From: Hofstenia miamia
Taxonomy: Eukaryota > Xenacoelomorpha > Acoela
DNA length: 64,000 bases
NCBI GenBank assembly: GCA_004352715.1
Contig: SCFE01000091.1
Span: 149,235 to 213,234 of the forward strand
Reading direction: 5' to 3'
Shown here: one piece after another, positions 21,852 to 33,479 of the stretch
Layout of the letters: each line of letters opens with the position of its first letter
How positions within the stretch are numbered: position 1 is the first letter of the stretch
Notes under the pieces: generated by a model
The model's input: only the letters and a program-made list of their open reading frames with translations
Told to the model about the DNA's origin: nothing
Databases searched by the model: none
Translations under genes and position numbers: made by a program

Positions 21852-21954
21852 CTTGCTTGCGTCGCAATCTAATATGAATTTTTTTGTAATCTGGTGTGTT
21901 GAGGGAGGGTAATTTCGCCAGTTTTTCTTTGATATTGTCCAGTTCCTCCTGCTC

Positions 21955-22979
21955 CTACCAAGTCCATATGAATGGCACTGATTTCGTCATCTTCGCTGGC
22001 TTACCAGCTATATTTGGAATAAAACTTCCATAATAGTTGAAGAATCCCATAATTCTCTGTATGTCTTTCTTATTGTTCGGTTTTTCTATCTTTTGGATCA
22101 TTTCTTTAGTGTTGTCCTTCATGCATATTCTGCCCTTTTCTGTCTTTCTTCTGAGGAACACTATTTTCTCTTTGAGAATGTCACACTTATTTCCATTAAT
22201 ACGAAGTGCCGCATTTTTTAGGATTGTTAACATTCTTTCCAATTTTTTCAGATGTTCTTGGACTGTGTCGCTTGTGACTATGATGTCATCTATATAGGCG
22301 TCAACCCCTTCCTCCATTCTGTGTGTCTTATTTTTTAGTACCTTTGTTATGTATCTCTTAAAGGTTGCTGGTGCATTACAGAGTCCATATATATCAATTC
22401 ATATATCCCATATGGAGTTATAAATGCTGTCTTCTCAATGTCGTCCTCTTCCATCTTTACTTGCCAGTAGGCCTTGCATAAATCCAGTTTTGTAAAGTAT
22501 TTGTGTTTACTGGTTTTGTAGAGCATATCCTCTATCTGCGGTAAGAGGTATGAGTCCTTTTTCATCACTTCATTCAACTTGTGAAAATCAATGCATAAGT
22601 GATACTTGTTTCCCTGTTTTATGAACACAGTTGGTGCTGTGTATGGGCTCTCACTTATCCAAATAATTTTGTTGTTGATTAATTCTTCCAGTATGCGATT
22701 GTATTCATCTTTCAGCTGCTCAGGCACCCTTCTAACTGGTAGCTTGATCAGTTTGTCTGTTGTTGTGACAATTTTATGCTTTTTGCGTACTGCCTGTCCT
22801 ACGCTTATTTCACTGTAGTTGAATATACGTTTGTGTTTTTCTAACAGTGTCCTTAGTTGCATGATCTCCCATTCTTCAAGATGTTGGTAGTCTTCGTCAT
22901 TTATTTCAGGTGTTCTGTATGTATCTTCTTCTTCTGCTTTCATTCCAATGACCTTGAGTCGGCTTTTGGGAGTACTCAC
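21955..22979 (-). pseudogene. Reverse transcriptase, element 2
   Basis: Gypsy-type RT: thumb-to-palm order with YTAPTVFIKQGNKYHLCIDF, the motif A aspartate in FTKLDLCKAYWQVKM, and the catalytic YIDD box in VDAYIDDIIVTSDT. A frameshift near 22380 separates motif A from motif B (CNAPATF on the other frame). The region upstream of RT contains the repeated motif RLK of 22950-23061. The active-site residues are still present although the frame is broken. Confidence 0.85.
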
Positions 22980-23061
22980 AACTTCAATGGTGTTTGTCCA
23001 CTCGCCCTTGAGTCGGCCATGTGGACTACTATCCGCTTTCCTTTACAAGTCCTTGAATTGA
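22950..23061 (-). repeat. Three-copy 12-base motif array between gag and RT
   Basis: The same motif as before ORF3 at 22950-22962, 23004-23016 and 23049-23061, spacings 54 and 45 bases, again in one frame ([RQ][LF]K[GVD]). Element 3 has the equivalent trio near 32424, 32475 and 32518, more decayed. Confidence 0.7.
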
Positions 23062-23694
23062 CCATACATTTATTTGTTTTGGGCACTCTGGTTTCTTATG
23101 TCCCTTCTGTTCACAATTATAACATTTAACGTCCTTCTCTTTTACTTTCCTCGTTTTACCATCTTTTCCTTTCACCTTTATTACCTTATCTTGCTTCGCC
23201 TCTGTGTAAGCTTTGTTGGGAGTACGTGGTTTGAGATTGTTTCTCCAGGATGGTCCCTCTCTGTGCCATGCGGCTCTCTTGTATATTTGGACATTGTTTT
23301 CGATGGTTGCTTGTATGTCAACTGCTTTCCTAATCATTCTCTCCAGCTTATCGTCGACGTCACATTTGATTTCAAACTGTGTTCTGATGCCTTCAGGCAT
23401 CCCCTTGCAGATGTGCAAGAACAAATCGTATTTTGAGTACCTGCTTTCTCTCGAACTGAGCATTAAGAGTTGTTCAACTTGTTGCATATAATTTCGAATG
23501 TTGTCAGTTTTCTTCATTTTCATTGCATTCTTGTAATAGTTCATAAATTCTCCAATTAGTAGTTGATAATTTCTTTTTGTTTCTGCATCTAGAAGCAGGT
23601 AGTGCTGAAAAGCTGCCTCTGTTAGGTATAATGGGAGTCTTCCTGCTGCTGCCTGTTGGCTTACTTTTTGTTCCGCCATTGTTAGTTCAAACAT
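23029..23694 (-). pseudogene. Gag capsid and CCHC knuckle, element 2
   Basis: 221 codons: capsid-like helices (LPLYLTEAAFQHYLLLD, NYMQQVEQLLMLSSRES, YDLFLHICKGMP) and one knuckle CYNCEQKGHKKPEC. After PKQINV the sequence passes at once into the pre-RT motif region, so the acidic gag tail and the whole protease (present in element 3) are deleted at about 23065. Confidence 0.8.
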
Positions 23695-23832
23695 TTGTAA
23701 CCATTCAGCAAATGTGGGGTTGTAACCATCTACCCTTCCATTGAATTTGGGTAGTGTCGCTTTACAGGGTATTGTGTTGCTGGCAGTTGATTGCAGTAAT
23801 ATTGAGTCCTTGTATTTGGGTTTTCTGTGGTT

Positions 23833-24440
23833 TCATATAGCATCCTCCTTGTGCAGTTGAGTGGTCACTGCTTTTTTGATTTCATTTATGATTTTCTGTT
23901 TCTCGAAATCTGAGTCTTCATCTGATTCCTCATATGTCACCTCTTTTTGGGTTGGTATCTGCGGTGCTTGCAATTTGCTTTCCTTCCTGGAATGAAATTC
24001 TATTTCATGGGTTCGCATGCTGCTCCTGTTTTCCTCTTCCATTAGTTGTAGTAATCTCAATTTGTCTTTCAACTGTTCCAATTCTCCCGCCTGTAGGTCG
24101 TTATCCTCAATTAATTGTCTGTTTGTTCTCTCCAGCTCTTGATTTTTTTCTTGCCATTGCTGGTTTTGCTCTAGAAACCTTTTATTGGACTCTGATAGTT
24201 GGTGGGTAAGGGTTTTAATTTCGTTTTGGAATAGTTGGCTTTGTTCCTCTAGCCGCATTTCCATATTCACTCTGATCTCACTCAGTATTGTTTCATTTTG
24301 TCATTACATCTCTTTCACTTTTTCAGTCAATTGTTCTACTTGTTGTCTTAGAAGATCTTCATTTTCTTGGCTCTTCCTTAACATAATCATTATATCCAAT
24401 GGGTTTGGGTCTGGGGGTTCGTTTCTGGGGATGAACTAAG
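23833..24440 (-). pseudogene. Gag N-terminal coiled coil, element 2
   Basis: Glutamine- and glutamate-rich heptad sequence (LEEQSQLFQNEIKTLTHQLS onward) ending ELEQLKDKLRLLQL, then an acidic linker (YEESDEDSDFEKQK). A stop near 24300 splits it; the N-terminal piece reaches about 24440. One protein with 23029-23694 in the ancestor. Confidence 0.65.
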
Positions 24441-24870
24441 GGACTGTAATTCCGTGTCCATTGCTGAGTTCTCGCCAAAATATGGTGATGATCATATCGT
24501 TCTGGGAGTCACTGCCTTGACTGCAGTTTTCTTCACGCTTCCTTTTTTTCCTTTTGTCATATTTTCTTCTGGTTCATAGTGGCTTTCCCATGTCTAGGTC
24601 GCGATTCCAGGATCCCAGTGAAGTGCTTTTGTTCGGTTTGGGGTATTTCTCTCTCTTACTGATTGTTAGTTCATGTAACCATTTGCTGCTTTTGTACTTT
24701 CACTTATAGCTTTTGTTGTCGTTTTCCAGGTAGTTTAACTGAATGTTTCTTCTTTTAGAATTGCTGTTCTTGGCTGTCACTGTCGCCATGTAACATCCTC
24801 TACCAGGCATTATCACTGTTTATCCACTGTTACTATATAACATTAGCTGTGTGATTGTGGGTAGGGATTT

Positions 24871-25506
24871 NTGGCTTTGTTCCTCTAGCCGCATTTCCAT
24901 ATTCACTCTGATCTCACTCAGTATTGTTTCATTTTGTCATTACATCTCTTTCACTTTTTCAGTCAATTGTTCTACTTGTTGTCTTAGAAGATCTTCATTT
25001 TCTTGGCTCTTCCTTAACATAATCATTATATCCAATGGGTTTGGGTCTGGGGGTTCGTTTCTGGGGATGAACTAAGGGACTGTAATTCCGTGTCCATTGC
25101 TGAGTTCTCGCCAAAATATGGTGATGATCATATCGTTCTGGGAGTCACTGCCTTGACTGCAGTTTTCTTCACGCTTCCTTTTTTTCCTTTTGTCATATTT
25201 TCTTCTGGTTCATAGTGGCTTTCCCATGTCTAGGTCGCGATTCCAGGATCCCAGTGAAGTGCTTTTGTTCGGTTTGGGGTATTTCTCTCTCTTACTGATT
25301 GTTAGTTCATGTAACCATTTGCTGCTTTTGTACTTTCACTTATAGCTTTTGTTGTCGTTTTCCAGGTAGTTTAACTGAATGTTTCTTCTTTTAGAATTGC
25401 TGTTCTTGGCTGTAATGGTCGCCATGTAACATCCTCTACCAGGCATTATCACTGTTTATCCACTGTTACTATATAACATTAGCTGTCTTATTGCGGGTAA
25501 GGATTT
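24871..25506. other. Single-N junction and repeated contig end
   Basis: 24872-25506 repeats 24236-24870 almost exactly, including the gag leader, PBS and LTR start. The few differences (for example at the PBS) suggest two alleles or two copies. Probably an unmerged contig overlap. Confidence 0.8.
25408..25424 (-). other. Primer-binding site of element 2
   Basis: TGGCGACCATTACAGCC directly after the LTR end; the repeated contig copy at 24772-24788 reads TGGCGACAGTGACAGCC, and element 3 (35910-35926) reads TGGCAACTGTGACAGCC. From memory this resembles the Arg-tRNA type PBS of 412/mdg1-like elements; that assignment is inference. Confidence 0.6.
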
Positions 25507-26552
25507 ACTTGTTATTACTGCTTGACTGGTTTCTTCTGTTAACTTATGTAACCTAGAATTAACTGTTCACTATTTAGGTGACAAAGCCATGTGGTAATCT
25601 CTGTAATGATCTTCTGATGGGCATCTGCCTGAAGAGGATCTCCACATCCAGTTTCACCATTCCATCCAATGATTGAGTGCCACTTCTCAGCTCAATCGAT
25701 ATAGCTTATGTGTACCCTACGTTAGCTCAGTGCTTACTCAAGACACTACACAATTCGACTTAAACTCTATTTTGTGAAAGTGTTATATCTATTTGCAACC
25801 TGACTTGTTACTAGTTGTTCTTTAATTATTACATGTAGCCATTACCAAAAATCTATTGGCTTTAAATATATTTAGTTTGAACAACTTCCTAACCTACATT
25901 TATACTTTACTACATGTACGGTCACTTTATGGGTCAATTATAGGTCATTAATTTGGATCTAAAATAGTATCAATATAATTCCTAGGTTTTGGTCATCCAA
26001 CCGTTTGCTGGCAATTAATTATTTAATACATGTAGAAATGAAATGCTAGTCGGCTAATCGAGAGAAAACCCCTATACCTAACCTATGTGCACTTTCATGA
26101 TCTGGCACAGAGACCCTAGAATCATTCCCTGTGATGTATCCAGACCACTACTAAACACCACTTGATTAGCTCGACATCGTACTAAATAATTAAACCGTTA
26201 ATATGAAACAAAATAAGAATTCTGAATAAAATTCTTTATCAAACTCTTACAATGGTTTTCAATCTATTTATAGTAATTCCAAAAGAAGTACCTGTCGATT
26301 CAAATTTAAACTTTCTGCCAAGATGGCGGCTGAAAATAATGAAAGCGTCGTTTAGACAAAAAGTATTTTTATCAACAGACACAAATATCTCTTTTTTGAC
26401 ACATATTGTTTCTTAGTTGCATATTACAAATAAATCTTAAATAATTCTAATTGATTTGATTACAATATTTTTTAATCATTTTTTTTTTGACTTTAATCCC
26501 CTCTGCTCAACATTTTGCAGCTTATTTGAGATTTTATTTGGATGATGCTACA
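25425..26552 (-). repeat. LTR b, shared by elements 2 and 3
   Basis: 1128 bp from TGTAACATCC to GATGATGCTACA (plus-strand view). To its left are the PBS and gag leader of element 2; to its right is directly the purine tract and ORF3 end of element 3. A single LTR therefore serves as 5' LTR of one and 3' LTR of the other. Confidence 0.85.
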
Positions 26553-29157
26553 CGCCCTCCTCAGCTTGCGTTATTTTCAGCACAGCTCATTCTCTGTGTA
26601 CTAAGGCATCTACCTTTAGAATTATCAACTAGGCCTGTTGATCAGCCCACAAGGTTTTCTCAAATTCGGTTTGTTTGGTCATCTTAAGGACCGCTTCTCT
26701 TTCCATTGTCACTGTATTAGCATATTTTAGGAATCGTGTCTCCTGAATATTTTCTGCTATCAGCATAATCTCTCATAATTCATTTATTTTCTGCAAAAAT
26801 ATGTTGTAATACTTATGGTACAGCTGTATTCCCTTGATGCCTATCATTAATGTCATTTGTGCATCAGCCCTGCTCATGTGGGCTAGATTCTCTCTTATCT
26901 GATTGTTGGGATAGAAAAACATGAATACTTTTCTTAGACTCTGGGTATTTGCCACATCCTTGTAAAAGAAACTGATGTTATCTCTTACCTCTTCTTCTGT
27001 TATGTTGTTAGGATCATTCTTGTTGATTTGCATCATTGTGACAATTTCTACTCTCTTTGTGACATCATAATATCAGTATTTTCTTTCCCAGATATCCGTC
27101 CAAACAATATCTTTTACTCTGGAAAAAAGCATTATGGCTCTTGGGTTATGTTCTTCTATCTCCTTTCTGAGATCTTGCAACTGTATGTTAATGGGTCTCC
27201 CTTGTGTATAGAGCTGATCAGGCGTTATTATGCCTTCAATGTAGACCCTCTCTCTGTTATCATTTCTCAGCATTATTTCTTTTGATCTTTTGTAGTCGTC
27301 TTGTTCTACGATAGCTTTTGCTTTTCTCTCTGTATTGACATATGATTTGTACTCATGAAGAAATGTTTTCACTACTTTCACCTCTTTTGGTAGTCTCCAT
27401 CATGGGAGGACCATTGGTATTGCGATAGTTTCCAGCAGTGTGCAGATTAGGATTTTCATTTCTATTTGTCTCTCTATATGTGGATATGGGCCTTCTGTTG
27501 TTGGTGCTGTGGCTAGGCCTATCATGGCGGGGTAATTCATTTTGGCTTCAATGATGGTGTTCCAAAATGCTTGCGTTAATCCCCTCTAGCTTAATTTTAG
27601 TCATATTTCTTCTTTGATGTCTATTCTTGCTGTAATACATTCAACATCTACAGCTAATTGGTTGTAGGGCTTTAGTAGCTCTTCTAACTCTGTTCATGTA
27701 AACGCCTCAGTGAACATAAGCTTCATTGTTGCCACCATTTGCTGTTCTCTGATATTTTGGAAGTTTCTCTCCTTGATATCCTTGGCTTCCCTTGTAACTT
27801 TAATTTCAACTAGGAACCATTTGTCATCAGTATCTATCCACTCTATTGTCCTTGCTGGGCTGATGTCTCCCCATTTCTTGATGTTTATCCTGTTGACTGT
27901 TTGCTGAGTTTTCAGAGATAATAGTAATCTTGATGATGTTAGCAATTGTTATTCCTCTATCATCTCTGCTTGTGTTTTCGTGACCATCTTGCAGACTTCA
28001 ACTGGTTCTGTTATGCCCCCTCATTTCATCATTTCTGCACTTTGTATGATTTTTGTGAATGTGCACTGTGGGCTGTCTCTTTCATAGTGTTCCATTTTGC
28101 AGGCGAGGGTCTTCTGCACATCCTTCTGTGCTAATATTTTCCTAATCTCTGCTGTGCTCACTAATTTTCATTTGATAATTTTCTTGGTTGTTAGCCATGG
28201 TTGGTGCTCCAATTGTTTCATCCGTGTTTCAGATGTTGCACCCCACATGTATTTTTTCATTGGTGATTTTGCTAGGGCATATCCCTGTTTTGTTAGAAAT
28301 GCTTATCACCAACATTTTTCCCATCAGGTTTTCATTCATTATCATTCAACTAAGTATCTTCTCTATTGTCTGTACTGGCTTTTCTACTCTGTTTGGTGAC
28401 TCCAGCTTTCCTGTGTGATCTTTTAGTAGCCAATTTTTGTCTGTGTATTTATTGGGCTATCACTATCTTGTATTTCTTTGCCTTTGCTAATTTGTGCCAG
28501 GTATGTCACAAGACCAGGAGTTTCAGTTCCATTTCCTTGGTTGTAAAGATCGCCAGTATCCATGCCATTGTTCTATAATGTATCTCTGGTGCATTCTTTT
28601 CCTTGAATACTAACTGTTTGAAATCTTTCTTTGTATTAAGCTCGTAGGCTTTGTTCACTTCTGTTAATACCATTTCCACTGACTTATGAAATTTCTGTGA
28701 CAGTGCTTCGATTTTTATCTCTGGCCAGCCTTCTTCTACTTTTTGTTGCAGTTTCATATTTCTCCATATCCTTTGGATTTGTTGGAAATGTTATTGTCTT
28801 TGTGTTAAGCTGCATTTTATGAATAATGTGTTGGCCTTTTCTATTCCATCTGTATCTGATGTTAGTTTGATTGTTTTTGTTTGTCTGTATAGATCAATCA
28901 CAATGCATGGATCTACCATAATTCCATAAATTTGTGTCCAGTAGTCTATCTGCAGATCAAAGTGTATTAACTCTGGGATTGTTGTGGTTTTTGGTGTTCT
29001 GGTCCATGGGAAGATATTTTCAGCTGTCATGCATGTTTCTCTTAAATGCTCAGGGTGTCTTCAACTGTTGATATTGTGATAATCAGTATCCTGACGTTTT
29101 GTACTCTTGCCATTCTTGTTGTTTCATCTATTTTCTTTTCTAAATTTTTGGTATACT
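26548..29157 (-). pseudogene. Retroelement ORF3, element 3, N-terminally deleted
   Basis: Central and C-terminal ORF3 in pieces (28791-29030, 28506-28757, 27694-27945, 27073-27381, 26773-27036, tail to TAG at 26548-26550). It starts at the codons equivalent to residue about 155 of the element 1 protein (RMARVQNVR) because of the deletion. Blocks ITAE-NIFPW, DPCIVIDLYRQ, MKLQQKVEEGWPEI, FFYKDVANTQSLRKVF and QAEEGV are conserved, with stops and shifts between them. Confidence 0.6.
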
Positions 29158-29159
29158 AT

Positions 29160-31529
29160 ATGCGGTTGTTCATTCACTTGGGATTTCCAGGAGCTTTGCC
29201 ATTTCCTGAAAGAGTCCACTCTCAAATTGGGGCCCCTTATCTGGTATGATCATTTCCATTGGCCCTAGTCACAGTATCCATTCTTTTAAAACTAATTCTG
29301 CTGTGGTTTCTGCCATTGTATTCCCCAATGGGGCCATTCTTGCATACTTAGTAAAATTGTCTACCATCACTAGTAAATATTGGTAGCCTTCTGCATCCTT
29401 TGATAGCATCTCTAGATCTATGTGAACTATTTCATTCAGTTGAGTCACAATGATTTTTTCTAATGGCACTCTTTGTGTCTGAAAATGTTGTTTATTATTG
29501 AGGAGGCATGTTGTGCATTTATTAATGATATCCTTGATTACCTTCCTTACCACTGTTGTTATGAATCTTGCATTGAATGTTTTCTCTGTCTGTGTGATTC
29601 CCAAGTGACCTTTCTCATGTATTTTCCATATTAGTTCTCTTTTGAAGTAATCAGGGATCGCAATTTGATTATTGCCAGCTTTGACATATAGTAATCTGTT
29701 CCTATTAGTCTTCCATTTGTAATGTTCATAATAACCTGCTGTTATTTTGGATAGCATTGTCTGCAGCTCCCTGATCTTCTTTATGATTTCACCAAGGATT
29801 ATGTCATCTCTTTGTTTGTCTATTATCTCCTGTTCAGATATCTCTTCTCTCATCAGTATCAGTAGTACTGCTTGGCCCTTTTTATCCACATTTATCTCTG
29901 GCAGTCCTTCATACTTGGTGTGTGGCAGGAATTGAAATTGTTTCTTCTCTTTCTCTTGTTTTTGCTGCGTCTGTTTGATATTCTGGCAATGATGTCTAGA
30001 AATCTGCGTTGCTGTGCAATGTGCCTTTCCTGTGTTTGATTGTAAATGTGAATTCATTTAGGTACTTGATCCACTGTGATACTATTCCAGACTTATCCCC
30101 AGAGAACTTCTTTAGCCAGGCCAATCTGCTGTTGTCCGTTCATACTCTAAATTCTCTGCCAATGAGGAAGTGTTGAAATTTCTTAATACTCTCAATCAAT
30201 GCCAGCNGTCCACTCTCAAATTGGGGCCCCTTATCTGGTATGATCATTTCCATTGGCCCTAGTCACAGTATCCATTCTTTTAAAACTAATTCTGCTGTGG
30301 TTTCTGCCATTGTATTCCCCAATGGGGCCATTCTTGCATACTTAGTAAAATTGTCTACCATCACTAGTAAATATTGGTAGCCTTCTGCATCCTTTGATAG
30401 CATCTCTAGATCTATGTGAACTATTTCATTCAGTTGAGTCACAATGATTTTTTCTAATGGCACTCTTTGTGTCTGAAAATGTTGTTTATTATTGAGGAGG
30501 CATGTTGTGCATTTATTAATGATATCCTTGATTACCTTCCTTACCACTGTTGTTATGAATCTTGCATTGAATGTTTTCTCTGTCTGTGTGATTCCCAAGT
30601 GACCTTTCTCATGTATTTTCCATATTAGTTCTCTTTTGAAGTAATCAGGGATCGCAATTTGATTATTGCCAGCTTTGACATATAGTAATCTGTTCCTATT
30701 AGTCTTCCATTTGTAATGTTCATAATAACCTGCTGTTATTTTGGATAGCATTGTCTGCAGCTCCCTGATCTTCTTTATGATTTCACCAAGGATTATGTCA
30801 TCTCTTTGTTTGTCTATTATCTCCTGTTCAGATATCTCTTCTCTCATCAGTATCAGTAGTACTGCTTGGCCCTTTTTATCCACATTTATCTCTGGCAGTC
30901 CTTCATACTTGGTGTGTGGCAGGAATTGAAATTGTTTCTTCTCTTTCTCTTGTTTTTGCTGCGTCTGTTTGATATTCTGGCAATGATGTCTAGAAATCTG
31001 CGTTGCTGTGCAATGTGCCTTTCCTGTGTTTGATTGTAAATGTGAATTCATTTAGGTACTTGATCCACTGTGATACTATTCCAGACTTATCCCCAGAGAA
31101 CTTCTTTAGCCAGGCCAATCTGCTGTTGTCCGTTCATACTCTAAATTCTCTGCCAATGAGGAAGTGTTGAAATTTCTTAATACTCTCAATCAATGCCAGC
31201 ATCTCCACCTTGGTGGAGCCATAGTTTTCTTTGCTTGCCCTCAGTTTGTTGCTAAAAAACTGAGTGGGTACCTCCTTTCTATTCTTTATCTGTCCCAACA
31301 TTGCTCCAATTGCCACCTTACTCACGTCACAATCTAATATGAATTTTTTGTTGTAATCTGGTGTGTTGAGGGAGGGCAGTTTTGCTAGTTCTTCTTTGAT
31401 GTTTTCTAATTCCTCCTGCTCCTGCCAAGTCCATACAAATGGCACTGACTTCCTCATTAGTTTGGTCATCTTCACCGTTTTACCAGCTATATTTGGAAAG
31501 AAAGTTCCATAATAGTTGAAGAATGCCAT
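29160..31529 (-). pseudogene. RNase H and integrase, element 3 (with repeated block)
   Basis: RNase H begins near 31420 (CDVSKVAIGAMLGQI, then FFSNKLRASKENYGSTKVEMLALIESIKKFQHFLIGREFRV). The integrase finger is complete here: HEKGHLGITQTEKTF and KCTTCLLNNK. The core shows the first catalytic Asp in VHIDLEML and LVMVDNFTKYARM. The core is cut at 29158 before the third acidic residue region. 29214-30206 and 30208-31200 are the same 993 bases on either side of one N; only one copy should be counted. Confidence 0.8.
30207..31200. other. Single-N junction and repeated 993-bp block
   Basis: 30208-31200 repeats 29214-30206 (offset 994) with no difference I could see by eye. An unmerged contig overlap is the simplest explanation. 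Confidence 0.85.
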
Positions 31530-31570
31530 AATTCTCTGTATGTCTTTTTGTTATTTGGTTTTTCTATCTT

Positions 31571-32400
31571 TCAGATCATCTCCCTAGCATTGTCTTTCAT
31601 GCATGTTCTCCCCTTCTGTATTGTTCTTCCAAGGAACACTATTTTCTCTTTGAGAATGTAGCACTTATTCCTGTTAATATGAAGTCCTGCATTTTCTAAG
31701 ATTGTTAATGTTCTTTCCAATTTCTCCAAATGTTCTTGGACTGTGTTGCTTGTGACTATGATATCATCTATATAGGCATTGACTCCTTCCTCCATTCTGT
31801 GTGTCTTATTTTTTAATACCTTCATTATATACCTTTGAAAGGTTGCTGGTGCATTACAGAGTCCGAATGCCATATATATCCATTCGTATAGTCCATATGG
31901 GGTTGTAAATGCTGTCTTTCAATATTGCTCTCTTCCATCTTTACTTGCCAGTAGGCCTTACATAAATCCAATATTGTGAAGTACTTGTGTTTACTGGCTT
32001 TGTAGAGCATGTCCTCTATTCACAATAATGGGTATGAGTCCTTCTTTGTCACTTTGTTTAGTTTACGAAAATCAATGCATAAGCAATACTTGTTTCCCTG
32101 TTTTACAAACACAGTTGGTGCTGTGTATGGGCTCTCACTTGGCTGAATGATTTTGTTGTTGATCAATTCCTCCAGTATGCGATTGTATTTGTCTTTCAGC
32201 TGCTCAGGCACCCTTCTAACTGGTAGCTTGATCAGTTTGTCTGTTGTTGTGACAATTTTATGCTTTTCACCTATTGCCTGTCCTATGCTTATTTCTCTGT
32301 AGTTGAATATATGTTTGTGTTTTTCTAACAGTGTCCTTAGTTGTGTAATCTCCAGTTCTTCTAGATGTTGGTAGTCTTTGTCATTTATTTCAGGTGTTCT
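31571..32400 (-). pseudogene. Reverse transcriptase, element 3
   Basis: RT with YTAPTVFVKQGNKYCLCIDF, motif A FTILDLCKAYWQVKM, motif B MAFGLCNAPATFQ and the catalytic YIDD box in VNAYIDDIIVTSNT, followed by the connection to RNase H. Frameshifts near 31900 (between motifs A and B) and stops near 32015 split it. Motif B, broken in element 2, is open here. Confidence 0.85.
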
Positions 32401-32429
32401 GTATGTATCTTCACCCCAATGCTGTTGAG

Positions 32430-33474
32430 TCAGCTTTTGGGAGTACTTGCGACTTCAATGGTGTTCGTCCACTTGCCCTTGAGTTGGCCATGTGGAGTAC
32501 TATCAGCTTTCCTTTGCAAGTCCTTGCGTTGACCATGCAAATTACTCACTCCATTGTTGTCTCTGATTGCCTTCCAAATGAGTCTGATGTTGGTTTTGAT
32601 GTATTTCCCATATATTCTTATTTGAGATTTTTTCAAATTGACATTCCAGTTTGTAGCATTGAGAATTGGTATTCTTCCCTTTCCGTGTTTTATCATGCAG
32701 ACACTGGACGGCATTGATACTTGTTTAGTGTTGATGCCTTTGTTGTTGTACAGTATTATGTCAGCTGTTATAGTGTNCATCAGTAATTATAGATGTAGCT
32801 GCTCCAGTGTTGATTGTTGCTTTTGTCATTACTCCATTAATAGCTATCGTTATTGTATTCATCATGTCAAGGTTTGTCAGGATCATTATCAATGAATGGT
32901 TGTCATGAGTTGGCACTCAGCTTAGTTTTCCGACTCCTTGTTGGTTGGCAATGCTTCATTGATTTTGTCTTCTGTCTGCAATACATCCTCTTCATNGGTG
33001 GATGTCTTCTTGCAGTTGGAATGTAATTGTTTTCTGCTTCTCTTGTTCTTCTTTGATTTCTATCTCTTCTTCTTTTACCTTTATGGTTCCATTAGCATAA
33101 TTAATAACACACCCATTTTTCATCAAAAAGTCATTGCCTAATATAACTTTGTATGGCAGTGAGTTCTTGTGTGTATCCACCACCACCAATGGTTGTTCAA
33201 ATGTTGTATTCACAATCCTCATTTGTGCTGTTTTTATCATTCCTTTTGTATTGATATAATCCCCTGATGCGTTGATTAATCTCTTATTGCAACTATTCAA
33301 ATCCTCACCTTTCAATCCCAACTTCATGGCACATTCATCAGTAATTATAGATGTAGCTGCTCCAGTGTTGATTGTTGCTTTTGTCATTACTCCATTAATA
33401 GCTATCGTTATTGTATTCATCATGTCAAGGTTTGTCAGGATCATTATCAATGAATGGTTGTCATGAGTTGGCAC
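32430..33474 (-). pseudogene. Retropepsin-like protease, element 3, active-site Asp changed
   Basis: The N-terminal half (32997-33474) has the protease start with ATINTGAATSIITDE: the catalytic Asp of D-T-G reads Asn. VILGNDFLM follows. After two N junctions the frame continues at 32430-32776 (TITADIILYNNKGINTK onward) into the pre-RT linker with the motif repeats. The piece 32778-32995 is a repeat of 33336-33553 and does not belong in the order. As written the enzyme would be inactive; its homologue in element B keeps the Asp. Confidence 0.75.
32777..32996. other. Two single-N junctions around a misplaced 218-bp repeat
   Basis: 32778-32995 equals 33336-33553 (offset 558). Without it, the protease reads from 32997 directly on into 32776. 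Confidence 0.85.
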
Positions 33475-33479
33475 TCAGC

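Larger units (their letters stand above)
15706..26552 (-). mobile_element. Gypsy-like element 2, LTR to LTR
   Basis: Minus-strand element: 5' LTR 25425-26552, PBS, gag, RT-RNase H-integrase, ORF3, then 3' LTR 15706-16771. About 10.8 kb as assembled, including a 635-bp artefactual repeat at 24872-25506. The protease is deleted between the gag knuckle and RT, and part of RNase H is deleted; several frames are broken, so it is not autonomous. Its 5' LTR is at the same time the 3' LTR of element 3. Confidence 0.85.

Noticed and set aside
23934-24439. Hydrophobic plus-strand frames opposite gag, seen also at 24851-25075 and 35073-35577
   Set aside because: Antisense of the Gln/Glu-rich coiled coil, which gives Leu/Phe-rich translations.
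29214-31200. Real tandem duplication of the integrase region
   Set aside because: The copies are the same by eye and meet at a single N, the same pattern as at five other N positions.
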